A stretch of DNA of 37,742 bases from Chitinolyticbacter albus (GCF_024437655.1 NZ_JANBVF010000003.1:1-37742), one strand, 5' to 3'. Positions 7,913 to 19,970 are shown, numbered from the stretch's first letter. Notes: generated by a model not told the origin, from the letters alone. Numbers and translations: made by a program.

Positions 7913-9823
7913 TCAGCCCTCGGTCACCGGGGTGGTGGTGGCCGTGGGTGCATCGCCACTGGGCTTGTCGTTGCTCGACGGTACCTTGGGCGGCGGCGGA
8001 TACTTGGGCGGACGCGGCTCGCGCCCTTCCATGATGTCGCGCACCTGGTCGCGATCGATGGTTTCCCATTCCATCAGCGCGGCGGTCATCACCTCGACCT
8101 TGTCGCGATGCTCGGACAGCAGTTTTTCGGTCAGCGCGTACTGCTCATCGATGATGCGACGGATTTCCGCATCGACCTGCTGCATGGTCGCCTCGGACAC
8201 GTTCTTGTGCGTGGTGACCGAGCGACCGAGAAATACCTCGCCGTCGTTCTCGCCGTAGACCATGGGGCCCATCTTGTCGCTCATGCCATAGCGGGTGACC
8301 ATGTCGCGCGCCATGCGGGTGGCCCGCTCGAAGTCGTTCGATGCACCCGTCGAAATGCGATGCACGAACAGATCCTCGGCCACGCGGCCGCCGAACAGGA
8401 TGGTGATCTCGTTCAGCATCTGGTCCTTGTAGAGCGAGAACTTGTCGCGCTCCGGCAACTGCCAGGTCAGGCCCAGCGCACGACCACGCGGCATGATGGT
8501 GACCTTGTGCACCGGGTCCGTGCCTTCCAAGAGCTCGGCGACCACGGCGTGGCCCGACTCGTGGTAGGCCGTGGCGCGGCGTTCGTCCTCGGTCATCACC
8601 ATGGTGCGGCGTTCCGGCCCCATATAGATCTTGTCCTTGGCCGACTCAAAATCGTCCATGTCCACGAGGCGCTTGTTGCGGCGCGCGGCGAACAGTGCAG
8701 CCTCGTTCACCAGGTTGGCCAGATCGGCGCCGGACATGCCTGGCGTGCCGCGAGCCAGGATGGACGCGTCGACATCGTTGGAGATCGGCACCTTGCGCAT
8801 GTGCACGCCCAGGATCTGTTCGCGACCACGGATATCGGGCAGCGGCACCACCACCTGGCGATCGAAGCGGCCCGGGCGCAGCAGCGCCGGATCGAGCACG
8901 TCGGGACGGTTGGTCGCGGCGATGACGATGATGCCCGAGTTGCCCTCGAAGCCATCCATCTCGACCAGCATCTGGTTCAGCGTCTGTTCGCGCTCGTCGT
9001 TGCCACCGCCCAGGCCCGCGCCACGCTGGCGGCCGACCGCATCGATTTCATCGATGAAGATGATGCACGGTGCGTTCTTCTTGGCGTTCTCGAACATGTC
9101 GCGCACACGGGCCGCGCCGACGCCGACGAACATCTCGACGAAATCCGAACCCGAGATCGAGAAGAACGGCACCTTGGCTTCACCGGCGATCGCTTTCGCC
9201 AGCAAGGTCTTGCCGGTACCGGGCGAGCCGACCATCAGGATGCCGCGCGGCATGCGGCCGCCCAGGCTCTGGTACTTGGAGGGATCGCGCAGGTAATCGA
9301 CGATCTCGGTCACTTCTTCCTTGGCCTCGTCGCAACCGGCGACATCGGCGAAGGTGACGACGTTGTTGCTATCGTCGAGCATTTTGGCGCGACTCTTGCC
9401 GAAGCTGAATGCGCCACCGCGCCCGCCGCCCTGCATCTGCCGCATGAAGAAGACCCACACGCCGATCAAGAGGATCATCGGGAACCAGCTGATGAAGATG
9501 CTCATCAGCATGCTCGGCTCTTCCTCGGCCTTGGTGGCGAACTTCACGTTGTGCTTGATCAGCGTATCGACCATGCGGAAGTCGAACGGCGCCAGCGTGG
9601 AGAACTTCTGCCCGTCGGCGCGCTGGCCGCGGATCATGTAGCCGCGCAGCAGGTTGCCTTCGATGGTGATCTCGCCCACCCGGCCAGCTTCCACGTCCTG
9701 CATGAACTGCGAGTACGGCACCTGGCCGGCAGGCTCGGTTTTGCCGGTGATCTGCTGGAACACCGTCAGCAGCACGAGGCCGATGATCAGCCAGATTGCA
9801 ATATTCTTGCCGAGATTGTTCAC
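7913..9823 (-). CDS. ftsH: ATP-dependent zinc metalloprotease FtsH
   Basis: Hexameric membrane AAA+ protease that removes misfolded membrane proteins and regulatory substrates. The 636 residues contain membrane helix 1 (about 8-24), a periplasmic domain, and membrane helix 2 (about 105-127). The AAA domain has Walker A GSPGTGKT (199-206), Walker [12 protein letters not shown] and the second region of homology [19 protein letters not shown]. The zinc site is HESGH (421-425). The C-terminal Pro/Thr-rich tail ([11 protein letters not shown] and onward) is variable in the family. It is 55 bases downstream of rlmE on the same strand, the usual rlmE-ftsH pairing. Confidence 0.98.
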   Translation of the reverse strand: MNNLGKNIAIWLIIGLVLLTVFQQITGKTEPAGQVPYSQFMQDVEAGRVGEITIEGNLLRGYMIRGQRADGQKFSTLAPFDFRMVDTLIKHNVKFATKAEEEPSMLMSIFISWFPMILLIGVWVFFMRQMQGGGRGGAFSFGKSRAKMLDDSNNVVTFADVAGCDEAKEEVTEIVDYLRDPSKYQSLGGRMPRGILMVGSPGTGKTLLAKAIAGEAKVPFFSISGSDFVEMFVGVGAARVRDMFENAKKNAPCIIFIDEIDAVGRQRGAGLGGGNDEREQTLNQMLVEMDGFEGNSGIIVIAATNRPDVLDPALLRPGRFDRQVVVPLPDIRGREQILGVHMRKVPISNDVDASILARGTPGMSGADLANLVNEAALFAARRNKRLVDMDDFESAKDKIYMGPERRTMVMTEDERRATAYHESGHAVVAELLEGTDPVHKVTIMPRGRALGLTWQLPERDKFSLYKDQMLNEITILFGGRVAEDLFVHRISTGASNDFERATRMARDMVTRYGMSDKMGPMVYGENDGEVFLGRSVTTHKNVSEATMQQVDAEIRRIIDEQYALTEKLLSEHRDKVEVMTAALMEWETIDRDQVRDIMEGREPRPPKYPPPPKVPSSNDKPSGDAPTATTTPVTEG

Positions 9824-9878
9824 GGCCTACTCCTTCACTCACGCAAAGCGCGCGTACATACGATGCATTCTAACCCGG

Positions 9879-10499
9879 TCAACCTTTCTTCTGTTTGCCG
9901 AGCAGGTAGATTTCCGAGCTGCGGTCCCGCGACGCCTTGGGTTTGCGACTCAATACCTGGGTAAAGGTGTCGCGCATCGCGGCCATGTATTCGTTGAAAC
10001 CGTAGCCCTGGAACACCTTGACCAGGAAATGGCCGCCAGGTTTCAAATGATCTTGCACAAAAGCGAGCGCCAGCTCGCAAAGGTGCATGCTGCGGGCCTG
10101 ATCGGTGACCGCATTGCCAGTGATATTGGGGGCCATGTCGCAAATCACAAGATCGACTTCGCGCCCTTCGAGCAAGGCGGTGTACTGCGCCAGCACGGCG
10201 TCCTCGCGAAAATCACCCTGGATGAAATCGACACCGGGTATGAACGGCATCTCCAGCAGATCGAGCGCGAACACCCGCCCCTGCTCGCCGACCAGACGTG
10301 ATGCCACCTGCGACCAGCTGCCCGGCGCCGCGCCAAGATCGGCCACCCAGATGCCGGGCTTGAGCAGCTTGTCCTTCTCGTTGATCTCGAGCAGCTTGTA
10401 CGCGGCGCGGGCGCGATAGCCATCCTTTTGCGCCATGTGCACATAGTGATCGTTCACATGCTCCGACAGCCAGGTATTGCTCGATTTACTGCGTGCCAT
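9879..10499 (-). CDS. rlmE: 23S rRNA (uridine-2'-O) methyltransferase RlmE
   Basis: Methylates the 2'-OH of U2552 (E. coli numbering) of 23S rRNA using AdoMet, a late step in 50S maturation. The 206-residue protein has the AdoMet loop VADLGAAPGSWSQV and the K-D-K-E catalytic set: Lys35 (RAAYKLLEI), Asp121 (VICDMAPN), Lys161 (HFLVKVFQG) and Glu196 (RSSEIYLL). The start at 10499 is supported by GGGAGGGG six bases upstream; the open frame continues to 10592 but that extension is unsupported. It is divergent from yhbY. Confidence 0.96.
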   Translation of the reverse strand: MARSKSSNTWLSEHVNDHYVHMAQKDGYRARAAYKLLEINEKDKLLKPGIWVADLGAAPGSWSQVASRLVGEQGRVFALDLLEMPFIPGVDFIQGDFREDAVLAQYTALLEGREVDLVICDMAPNITGNAVTDQARSMHLCELALAFVQDHLKPGGHFLVKVFQGYGFNEYMAAMRDTFTQVLSRKPKASRDRSSEIYLLGKQKKG

Positions 10500-10689
10500 T
10501 GCTAGCCCCTCCCAACGCGGGTCGTCGTTTACCCGCATGCACGCCGGCGGCATGGGCCGCTGTGCCCACGCCCAGGCGCGGAAAATCGCCAAGATCAGAA
10601 TCAGTCATCAGCCAGCCTCGCGCCCCGGGTTTCCCGGCGGCGCGGAAAGTCGAGTAAAATCAGGTTTTAATGAAATCGAACCACACATC

Positions 10690-11013
10690 ATGAAAATCGA
10701 GCTGTCGCCCGTCGAGCGGCAATATCTGCGCGGCCTCGCCCATGGCCTCAATCCGGTTGTGATGATCGGCAACAATGGTGTTACCGATGCGGTGATCCGC
10801 GAAATCGCGGTCAACCTCGATGCCCATGAACTGATCAAGATCCGCGTGCTGGGCGACGACCGCGAGCTGCGCCAGCAATATCTGGAACGCATCTGCGACG
10901 AGCTCTCCGCCGCACCGGTGCAGCATCTGGGCAAGCTCTTGATCATCTATCGCGCATCCAGCACCGACAAACCCCGGATCACCCTGCCCAAGGCCAAGAA
11001 AAAGGCGAACTGA
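10690..11013 (+). CDS. yhbY: CRM-domain RNA-binding protein YhbY
   Basis: A 107-residue single CRM (KH-like) domain protein associated with pre-50S ribosomal particles in E. coli. Diagnostic segments are LSPVERQYLRGLAHGLNPVV, the GxxG-like loop IGNNGVTDAV, AHELIKIRVLGDDRE, and GKLLIIYR near the end, followed by a basic tail KAKKKAN. The start at 10690 matches the family N-terminus. A TAAAAT at 10655-10660 is a plausible -10, but no good -35 was seen. It is divergent from rlmE and ends in a terminator. Confidence 0.93.
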   Translation: MKIELSPVERQYLRGLAHGLNPVVMIGNNGVTDAVIREIAVNLDAHELIKIRVLGDDRELRQQYLERICDELSAAPVQHLGKLLIIYRASSTDKPRITLPKAKKKAN

Positions 11014-11040
11014 GCCTACGCTGCGGGACAAAACCAACAA

Positions 11041-11063
11041 GGGCGGCCTTCACCGCCCTTTTT
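11041..11063 (+). terminator. Terminator of yhbY
   Basis: A 6-bp GC stem GGGCGG/CCGCCC with a six-base loop is followed by TTTTT, about 28 bases after the yhbY stop. On the minus strand it is followed by TTGTTGGTTTT, so it may also serve the converging DUF4149 gene. Confidence 0.8.
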
Positions 11064-11079
11064 GCTGCGTAGTGGCGCG

Positions 11080-11514
11080 TCAGCGGCCGTCGCGCCAGAC
11101 GTAGAAGGCGCCGAACACCGCTTGCAGCAGGTAGATCAGCGCCGAGATCGTCTGCCATTGCTCCAGCCCACCGCCGAACATACCGGTGGCCGCGTGCGAG
11201 ATGCCCGGCTTGATGCCCGCGATGATGGGGAACACGGCGAACTGGTTGACCAGCGTGCAGATCAGCATGCCGATCAGCAACCACAACTTGCCTTCCTTGA
11301 AGGCGCGCAAGCCGTCGAGCCAGAGCCAGTACACGAAGAGATAGAGCCCAGCGACGATGCCGATCCAGCCTATGGCGCGGAACAGCTGCCCCGCCACGGC
11401 GCTGGCGGCGCCATGACCCAGCGTCTTGAACAACACGGGCGCGACCAGAATGCCGATCACCCACATGCCGCCGATCCACAACACGGTCAAGATGTTCTTC
11501 AGCCCCTGGCCCAT
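11080..11514 (-). CDS. DUF4149 family inner-membrane protein
   Basis: A 144-residue protein with four predicted membrane helices: about residues 8-28 (LTVLWIGGMWVIGILVAPVL), 45-66, 76-96 and 120-140. The pattern matches the DUF4149 membrane family, which commonly sits beside greA/yhbY in betaproteobacteria. The start at 11514 is set by GGGGAGAGGG immediately upstream; an in-frame ATG at 11646 lies inside greA and is rejected. It is 55 bases downstream of greA and probably co-transcribed. No biochemical function is known to me. Confidence 0.8.
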   Translation of the reverse strand: MGQGLKNILTVLWIGGMWVIGILVAPVLFKTLGHGAASAVAGQLFRAIGWIGIVAGLYLFVYWLWLDGLRAFKEGKLWLLIGMLICTLVNQFAVFPIIAGIKPGISHAATGMFGGGLEQWQTISALIYLLQAVFGAFYVWRDGR

Positions 11515-11569
11515 ATTCCCTCTCCCCTGTCGCCGCGCCTGTCTGTCGGCCCGGTCGCCCAGCAGTCCA

Positions 11570-12052
11570 TCAAATGTATTTGACGTCCAGCACTTCGTAT
11601 TCGCGGATGCCGCCCGGCGCGACCACCTCGGCGACGTCGCCGACATACTTGCCGATCAGCGCGCGCGCGATCGGGCTCGATACCGAGATCTTGCCATCCT
11701 TGAGGTTGGCCTCGTCGTCACCGACGATCTGGTAGGCCACCTTGTTGCCGGCTTCCAGGTCTTCCAGTTCCACGGTTGCACCGAACACCACGCGGCCCTC
11801 GGCCGTGGTGGCAAGCTCGCGCGGATCGATTACCTGCGAATTGGACAGCTTGCCTTCGAGCTCGGCAATGCGGCCCTCGACAAAGCCCTGCCTTTCCTTG
11901 GCGGCATCGTACTCAGCGTTTTCCGACAGATCGCCGTGCGAACGCGCCTCGGCAATCGCGGCAATCACGGACGGGCGGTCAACGCTCTTCAGGCGCTGCA
12001 GCTCGACCTTCAGCTTTTCCGCACCGACGACGGTCAGCGGGATCTTGATCAT
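11570..12052 (-). CDS. greA: Transcription elongation factor GreA
   Basis: Binds the RNA polymerase secondary channel and stimulates cleavage of backtracked RNA. The 160 residues show the N-terminal coiled coil (about 1-75), whose tip carries the acidic pair in GDLSENAEY (Asp41, Glu44). A C-terminal FKBP-like domain follows, with [18 protein letters not shown] near the end. Length is typical. A GGAG lies seven bases before the ATG. A short GC hairpin (12065-12079) sits directly upstream of the ribosome site. It lies downstream of the carB terminator. Confidence 0.97.
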   Translation of the reverse strand: MIKIPLTVVGAEKLKVELQRLKSVDRPSVIAAIAEARSHGDLSENAEYDAAKERQGFVEGRIAELEGKLSNSQVIDPRELATTAEGRVVFGATVELEDLEAGNKVAYQIVGDDEANLKDGKISVSSPIARALIGKYVGDVAEVVAPGGIREYEVLDVKYI

Positions 12053-12126
12053 GGCTTTCTCCGTGGGGCGCTCAGCCCCGTTAAAACGGCCTTCCCGGCC
12101 TGATTCATCCGCCTTCGCCTTGCGGC

Positions 12127-12161
12127 AAAAGCACAGCCGCCGTCCCGAAGGACGGCGGCTG
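12127..12161 (-). terminator. Terminator of carAB
   Basis: A perfect 12-bp stem (12134-12145 with 12150-12161) lies 17 bases beyond the carB stop. Its minus-strand loop is TTCG, an exceptionally stable tetraloop. The stem is followed on the minus strand by TGCTTTTG. Confidence 0.85.
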
Positions 12162-12177
12162 ACTGGCCGATAACTTA

Positions 12178-15399
<3,222 letters not shown>

Positions 15400-15409
15400 T
15401 GCTAAACCC

Positions 15410-16537
15410 TTACTTGCGCTCGGCCATCATGGCGATGAACTTGTCAAAGAGATACGCCACGTCGTGCGGCCCGGGGCTTGCTTCCGGGTGGCCCTGGAAC
15501 GAGAACGCCGGTGCATCGGTCAGTGCGATGCCCTGCACCGTGCCGTCGAACAGCGAGCGGTGGGTGACGCGCACATTGGCCGGCAAGCTGGTCTCGTCGA
15601 CCTGGAAGCCGTGATTCTGCGAGGTGATCATCACGTGGCGGCTGTCGAGATCCTGCACCGGGTGGTTGGCACCGTGGTGGCCGAACTTCATCTTGCTGGT
15701 GGCCCCGCCGGTGGCGAGCCCCAGGATCTGGTGACCGAGGCAGATGCCGAAGGTCGGCAGCTTGCGGGCGATGAATTCGCGCGTCGCGGCAATCGCGTAA
15801 TCACACGGCTCCGGATCGCCCGGGCCGTTGGAGAGGAACACGCCATCCGGATTCAAAGCCAGCACGTCGGCAGCCGGGGTCTGCGCCGGCACCACGGTCA
15901 GCTTGCAACCACGCTCGGCCAGCATGCGCAGGATGTTGGACTTCACGCCGAAGTCGTACGCGACCACGTGATATTTGGGATTGGACTGCACGGTATAGCC
16001 GACACCGAGCTTCCACTCGGCGGTGGTCCAGTCCTGTTGCTCGGTCGCGCTCACCACGCGGGCCAGATCCTGGCCGGCCATCGAGCCGAAGGAGCGGGCC
16101 TTCTCGATTGCGGCGGCCTCGTCGATCTGGCTGCCGGCGACGATACAGCCCGGCTGGGCGCCCTTCTCGCGCAGGATGCGGGTGAGCTTGCGGGTATCGA
16201 TGTCGGAGATGCCGACGATGCCGTTGGCCTTGAGGTAGTCCCCCAGGCTGATGTTCGAGCGGAAGTTCGAATGCAGTCGTGGCAGGTCGCGGATGATCAG
16301 GCCGGCGGCAAACACGGCGCGCGACTCGGCGTCTTCCGGGTTCACGCCATAGTTGCCGATGTGCGGGTAGGTCAGCGTAACGAGCTGGCGATTGTACGAA
16401 GGGTCGGTGAGAATTTCCTGGTAACCGGTGATCGAGGTGTTGAAAACCACCTCACCGATCGTTTCGCCGTCGGCGCCGATCGAAATACCGTGAAACAGGG
16501 TGCCGTCGGCAAGCGCTAAAAGGGCGGGTTGAGACAC
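15410..16537 (-). CDS. carA: Carbamoyl-phosphate synthase small (glutaminase) subunit
   Basis: Hydrolyses glutamine and passes ammonia to CarB. The 375 residues hold the N-terminal CarA domain ([17 protein letters not shown]) and a class I glutamine amidotransferase domain. The nucleophile is Cys266 in FGICLGHQ, and the dyad is His350/Glu352 in QGHPEASPG. The GTG at 16537 is chosen as start because CAGGAG lies six bases upstream and [12 protein letters not shown] matches the family N-terminus; an ATG at 16588 would add 17 residues and falls inside the leader. The leader carries a promoter and a terminator-like hairpin. Confidence 0.96.
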   Translation of the reverse strand: MSQPALLALADGTLFHGISIGADGETIGEVVFNTSITGYQEILTDPSYNRQLVTLTYPHIGNYGVNPEDAESRAVFAAGLIIRDLPRLHSNFRSNISLGDYLKANGIVGISDIDTRKLTRILREKGAQPGCIVAGSQIDEAAAIEKARSFGSMAGQDLARVVSATEQQDWTTAEWKLGVGYTVQSNPKYHVVAYDFGVKSNILRMLAERGCKLTVVPAQTPAADVLALNPDGVFLSNGPGDPEPCDYAIAATREFIARKLPTFGICLGHQILGLATGGATSKMKFGHHGANHPVQDLDSRHVMITSQNHGFQVDETSLPANVRVTHRSLFDGTVQGIALTDAPAFSFQGHPEASPGPHDVAYLFDKFIAMMAERK

Positions 16538-16592
16538 TGGCGGCTCCTGGGCATTGCGCCCATCTAATGCAAATTCCGGGGGGTACACGTAG

Positions 16593-16623
16593 AAAAACGG
16601 GACTGGTCTCCCCGGTCCCGTTT
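16593..16623 (-). terminator. Terminator-like hairpin in the carA leader (possible attenuator)
   Basis: Read on the minus strand, a 12-bp stem (16612-16623 with 16595-16606, one G-U wobble) with a five-base loop is followed by TTTTTCT. It lies between a good sigma70 promoter and the carA GTG, so the carAB transcript must pass through it. It could also end the upstream peroxidase transcript. A downstream C-rich segment (minus strand CCCCGG within 16576-16583) could pair with CCGGGG in the stem (16610-16615) as an alternative structure. Confidence 0.6.
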
Positions 16624-16642
16624 GCAGTGCAAAATTGCCGGG

Positions 16643-16671
16643 ATGTTACCGCAAAACGCCTTTTCTTTCAA
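16643..16671 (-). promoter_or_regulatory. Candidate sigma70 promoter of carAB
   Basis: The minus strand shows TTGAAA (16671-16666, 5/6 to consensus), a 17-bp spacer, and TAACAT (16648-16643, 4/6). Transcription would start near 16636 and give a leader of about 100 bases. A perfect TTTGCA-C-TGCAAA inverted repeat (16621-16633) lies just downstream of the predicted start and overlaps the hairpin arm. Confidence 0.55.
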
Positions 16672-16705
16672 CGCCGCCCGCCCGCAATACTGCGTGTCCG
16701 GCGGT

Positions 16706-17188
16706 TCAAGCGAGCAGTTTTTCCACTTCGCCCGCCAGCTCCGCAGGCTTGGTGGTCGGCGCGTAGCGCCCCACCACGTGACCTGCACGATCGACGAGGA
16801 ACTTGGTGAAGTTCCACTTGATCGCCTCGGTGCCGAGTATGCCGGGCTCGGTCTGCTTCAGATGCTGGTAGAGCGGATGCGCGCCGCTGCCGTTGACGTC
16901 CACCTTGGAAAACAGCGGAAAGGTCACCTCATAGTGGGTGGTGCAGAACGAGCGGATTTCCTCGGCGTTGCCCGGTTCCTGGCTGCCGAACTGGTTGCAC
17001 GGAAAACCCAGCACGGCAAAGCCGCGCTCCTTGTACTGGCGATACAGCGCCTCCAGCCCTTCGTACTGCGGCGTGAAACCGCACTGGCTCGCCACATTGA
17101 CGATCAGCAGCGTCTGGCCGCGATAGCTCGACAGCGCCACCTCGTCACCGAAGATATCGTTTGCCGTAAAGTCGTAAACCGTCGTCAT
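16706..17188 (-). CDS. Glutathione peroxidase family thiol peroxidase
   Basis: Reduces hydroperoxides. The 160-residue protein has the peroxidatic Cys36 in NVASQCGFTPQY, the GFPCNQFGSQEPG motif with the conserved Gln70, and WNFTKFLV (Trp125, Asn126), completing the Cys-Gln-Trp-Asn set. The active residue is Cys, not selenocysteine. A second Cys (Cys82 in IRSFCTTHYEVTFPLF) is at the position used as resolving Cys by thioredoxin-dependent members, so thioredoxin is the likelier reductant. No signal peptide is seen. It is the BtuE/Gpx type and is divergent from the DUF1841 gene; its stop is about 35 bases upstream of the carA promoter. Confidence 0.93.
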   Translation of the reverse strand: MTTVYDFTANDIFGDEVALSSYRGQTLLIVNVASQCGFTPQYEGLEALYRQYKERGFAVLGFPCNQFGSQEPGNAEEIRSFCTTHYEVTFPLFSKVDVNGSGAHPLYQHLKQTEPGILGTEAIKWNFTKFLVDRAGHVVGRYAPTTKPAELAGEVEKLLA

Positions 17189-17288
17189 TGCCTGTCTCCT
17201 TGGCCGAACCGGGCCGGGCTGATCGGCGCGGCTCGTAAGCGAGCGCCGGCTGGGGGATAATCAGCGCTCGATCATCCTCGCCACCTCC

Positions 17289-17732
17289 ATGCTGTTCAAC
17301 CCCACTCGCGACGAAGCCCGGCGTTTTTTTATCGAGTCCTGGCAAAAGCACGGCGCCCAGGCGCCGCTGACCGATCTGGAACGCATCACCGTCGGCGTGC
17401 TGCTGCGCCATCCCGAGTACCAGCGCTACCTGAGCCTGGACTACCTCGATCGCGACTGGCCGCCGGAGATCGGCGAGACCAACCCCTTCCTGCATATCTC
17501 GATGCACCTGGCCATCGAGGAGCAGCTCTCGATCGACCAGCCCCCGGGCGTGCGCGCGCTCTACCAGCAACTGTGCGAGCACTATGGCGACGAGCACACC
17601 GCGCTGCACCTGATGGTCGATGGCCTGGGCGAAATGATCTGGCACGCACAGCGACACGGCACGCCGCCCGATCCCAACCTCTATCTGGACATCCTGCGCG
17701 TCCGCCTCGGCCAGGCAAGCAGCAAGGATTGA
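17289..17732 (+). CDS. DUF1841 family protein
   Basis: A 147-residue soluble protein beginning MLFNPTRDEARRFFIESWQK. It has conserved-looking segments GVLLRHPEYQRYL, FLHISMHLAIEEQLSIDQP and GLGEMIWHAQRHGTPPD, matching the pattern of DUF1841 in betaproteobacteria. Several His residues in the middle (HISMH, HTALHLM) might bind metal, but this is speculation. No clear ribosome site precedes the ATG. A GATAAT at 17256-17261 could be a -10. It converges on the M48 protease gene with a 31-base gap. The function is unknown. Confidence 0.8.
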   Translation: MLFNPTRDEARRFFIESWQKHGAQAPLTDLERITVGVLLRHPEYQRYLSLDYLDRDWPPEIGETNPFLHISMHLAIEEQLSIDQPPGVRALYQQLCEHYGDEHTALHLMVDGLGEMIWHAQRHGTPPDPNLYLDILRVRLGQASSKD

Positions 17733-17763
17733 CGTCCATTGCGCGCTCGCGTGGTCGCATGCC

Positions 17764-19215
17764 TCATTTGGCCTGTTTGGCCGTCGCCTCCTGCAGCTCC
17801 CGCAATCGGGCATCGATGGCGGAGAGCAGATAGAAATCGTTGCCAGGTTGACGCTGCGCGATCTGCAGCTGCTCGATGGCTGGACCGTATTCCAGCAACA
17901 GGATGTAGTACTCGGCCTGCGCCTTGTGCTGGCGCTGCGCCTCGCCTTTGGCCTCGTAGATGCGCGCTTCGCGCTGATAGAGCTCGGCATCGGACGGGTA
18001 GAGCTCCTGCGAATTGATCGTGAGTTTGAGTGCCGCATCGAGCTGGCGCGCCGCGATCATCGCATCGATCTCACCGTAGACGAGGCCACGACTACCGGTG
18101 AAACGCTGCGCCGCAGCCCGCAACTGGCTCGCCGCCTCGGCGGGCTTGCCCTGCGCCAGCAGCAACTGGCCGTTCAGGTATTCGAGCGCGGCATGGGGCC
18201 GGCCCAGCGCGCTACGCGCCTCGGTGAGGCTGCGACTGGCGCCATCGAGCTCGTTCACCCGCAATTGCGCCAGCGCATAGCCGTACAGGTGCGCGGCGCG
18301 GTTGATGAAACGCCCCTCGGTCAGCGCCTTGGTGTAGTAGTTCACCATGGCCCGCGCGTCGCCCTGCAGCACCCGCGCCTTTTCGCGCATGAACAGGAAC
18401 TCGGCGCTGTCGGGTACCTGGCGGTAAGGCACCTCCTTGAGGCGCGATTGCGCATCGGCGATACGCTTGTAGGTCACCGGGTGGGTGCGCAGGAACTCCG
18501 GCGCGTTGTTCTCGACCAGCCGGTTGTGCTTTTGCAGCCGCTCGAAGAAGGCGGGCATGGCCGCAGGATCGAAGCCGGAGCGGGTCAAGGTCTGCATGCC
18601 GACGCGATCCGCCTCCTGCTCGAAGGCATAGGTGAAATCGAGCTGGCGTTGCACCGCCAGCGCCGGGCCGGCAGCCGCTGCAGCCGCTGCGGCGTCACCC
18701 GCGCCGGCGTGCGCCGCGAGTATGGCAAGGCCGATGGCCGCCAGCGTCATCCACGGCGTGATGCGTTGGCTTTCGATCAGGCGTGCCAGGTGATGTTGCG
18801 ACACGTGCGCCACTTCGTGCGCCAGCACGCTGGCGAGCTCGGACTCGTGCTGTGCGGTGACGATCAGCCCGCTGTGCACGCCGATCACCCCGCCCGGCAC
18901 CGCGAACGCATTGACCGAAGGATCCCGCAGCGGCAGGAAGGTGAACGAGGTCTGCGTCTCGCCACTGGCGTCGACCAGGCGCCCGCCCAGCTGGTTGAGG
19001 TAAGCCACGAGTTCCGGATCGTCGAGCAGCATGCCGCTGCGGCGGATCTCGCGCATTGCGGATGCGCCTATCATGCGCTCGTCAGCACTCGACAAGGAAT
19101 CGCTCGAGGTGTCCCCGAGATTGGGCAGCTCGCTCTCGAGCGCCAGCACTGGCTGGATCACCAGCACGGAGGCGACGATGGCAAGGAGGGTCCGGCGCAC
19201 CAGGAGGTGGGACAT
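17764..19215 (-). CDS. bepA: BepA-like M48 metalloprotease with TPR domain
   Basis: Periplasmic zinc protease/chaperone of the BepA (YfgC) type, which in E. coli supports assembly or degradation of outer-membrane proteins such as LptD. The 483 residues contain a signal peptide (cleavage after about residue 26), the zinc motif HEVAH (133-137) and the third ligand Glu201 in FEQEADRVG. The C-terminal half (about 270-480) consists of TPR-like helical repeats. An Ala-rich stretch with eight consecutive Ala (about 175-182) sits between the active-site helices, a region that varies in the family. The gene symbol is by family resemblance. It lies 36 bases downstream of yqaA. Confidence 0.85.
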   Translation of the reverse strand: MSHLLVRRTLLAIVASVLVIQPVLALESELPNLGDTSSDSLSSADERMIGASAMREIRRSGMLLDDPELVAYLNQLGGRLVDASGETQTSFTFLPLRDPSVNAFAVPGGVIGVHSGLIVTAQHESELASVLAHEVAHVSQHHLARLIESQRITPWMTLAAIGLAILAAHAGAGDAAAAAAAAGPALAVQRQLDFTYAFEQEADRVGMQTLTRSGFDPAAMPAFFERLQKHNRLVENNAPEFLRTHPVTYKRIADAQSRLKEVPYRQVPDSAEFLFMREKARVLQGDARAMVNYYTKALTEGRFINRAAHLYGYALAQLRVNELDGASRSLTEARSALGRPHAALEYLNGQLLLAQGKPAEAASQLRAAAQRFTGSRGLVYGEIDAMIAARQLDAALKLTINSQELYPSDAELYQREARIYEAKGEAQRQHKAQAEYYILLLEYGPAIEQLQIAQRQPGNDFYLLSAIDARLRELQEATAKQAK

Positions 19216-19251
19216 CGACTATCGGCTCTCAGACATGGAAACGAAGCGGGC

Positions 19252-19665
19252 TCAAATCACGGCCTCGACCGAGGCAATCACGGCAAGATAGCGTAGCAGC
19301 TTGCCGGCCACCAAGGCCGGCCAGACCTTGCGCCACGGCCAACGCAGCCAGCCTGCCGCCACGCACAGCGCATCGCCCACCAGCGGCACCCAGGACAGCA
19401 GCAACACCCAGGGGCCATGCCGTTGCAGCCAGGCTGCGCGCGCGGGCGTTTCCTTCCTTGGCAGCCGTCGCCCCAGCCACACGCTGATCGCGCCGCCTAC
19501 ACTGTTGCCCACGGTTGCCAGCAACAGGGCCAGCCAGGCCGTGCCTTCGTGCTTGACGAGGTAGGCCACGAGCACGGCCTCCGAGTTCCCGGGCAGCAAG
19601 GTGGCCGACAACAGCGCCGAGGCAAACAGCGACAGCGGCCATCCCCAGTCGGCCAGGCTCAGAAT
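19252..19665 (-). CDS. yqaA: YqaA family (SNARE-associated/DedA-like) membrane protein
   Basis: A small inner-membrane protein of the YqaA/DedA-like family, 137 residues from the start chosen here. Family motifs are clear: SLFASALLSATLLPGNSEAVL, TVGNSVGGAISVWLGR and LLLSWVPLVGDALCVAAGW, with about four hydrophobic segments. No ATG, GTG or TTG occurs where homology requires the start. The best candidate is ATT at 19665 (or CTG at 19662), overlapping the cyaY stop, with a GAGGA ribosome site six bases upstream. The only upstream in-frame ATG is at 19797, deep inside cyaY. Translation is probably coupled to cyaY. The function of the family is uncertain. Confidence 0.8.
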   Translation of the reverse strand: MLSLADWGWPLSLFASALLSATLLPGNSEAVLVAYLVKHEGTAWLALLLATVGNSVGGAISVWLGRRLPRKETPARAAWLQRHGPWVLLLSWVPLVGDALCVAAGWLRWPWRKVWPALVAGKLLRYLAVIASVEAVI

Positions 19666-19970
19666 GCGAAATCCTCGCCGGCATGCAATGTGATCGCCAC
19701 TGCCAGATCGGTGTAGAACTCGCCCGCGGCGCGCGTATTGCGCCAGGCGCCATCGAGCAGACGATAGTGATAGCCGCCACTTCGGGCGGCGATCCACAGC
19801 TCCTGGTTGGCAGCGTGGCGATTGACGATGACCTTGCTGCCATCGTCGAATTCGATTTCAAGCACATTGCCCGCGCGCAACGTATCGGTATCGAGCCCGG
19901 CGGCATCGAGCGCGGTTTCGATGCGGGCAAATACAGCGTCGGTCAGATCGAGGAATTCGGATTCGGTCAT
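19659..19970 (-). CDS. cyaY: Frataxin homologue CyaY
   Basis: A 103-residue iron-binding protein that modulates iron-sulfur cluster assembly on IscS/IscU. It starts MTESEFLDLTDAVFARIE with the acidic first helix typical of CyaY. It continues through NVLEIEFDDGSKVIVNRH, the LWIAARSGGYHY strand and the C-terminal helix FYTDLAVAITLHAG. The start at 19970 matches E. coli CyaY; an in-frame ATG at 19997 would add nine residues, and neither has a strong ribosome site. Its last codons overlap the yqaA start. It is divergent from lptM, a common cyaY-lptM arrangement. Confidence 0.93.
   Translation of the reverse strand: MTESEFLDLTDAVFARIETALDAAGLDTDTLRAGNVLEIEFDDGSKVIVNRHAANQELWIAARSGGYHYRLLDGAWRNTRAAGEFYTDLAVAITLHAGEDFAF

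Noticed and set aside
7406-9964. Open frame of about 850 codons antisense to ftsH and folP
   Set aside because: No domain resemblance; it spans two well-supported genes and their intergenic terminator.
18675-18700. Repeated GC-rich codons giving eight Ala in the BepA-like protein as a possible slippage tract
   Set aside because: The underlying codons vary (GCG, GCT, GCA, GCC-like mix), so it is not a simple repeat, and the region is variable in the family.
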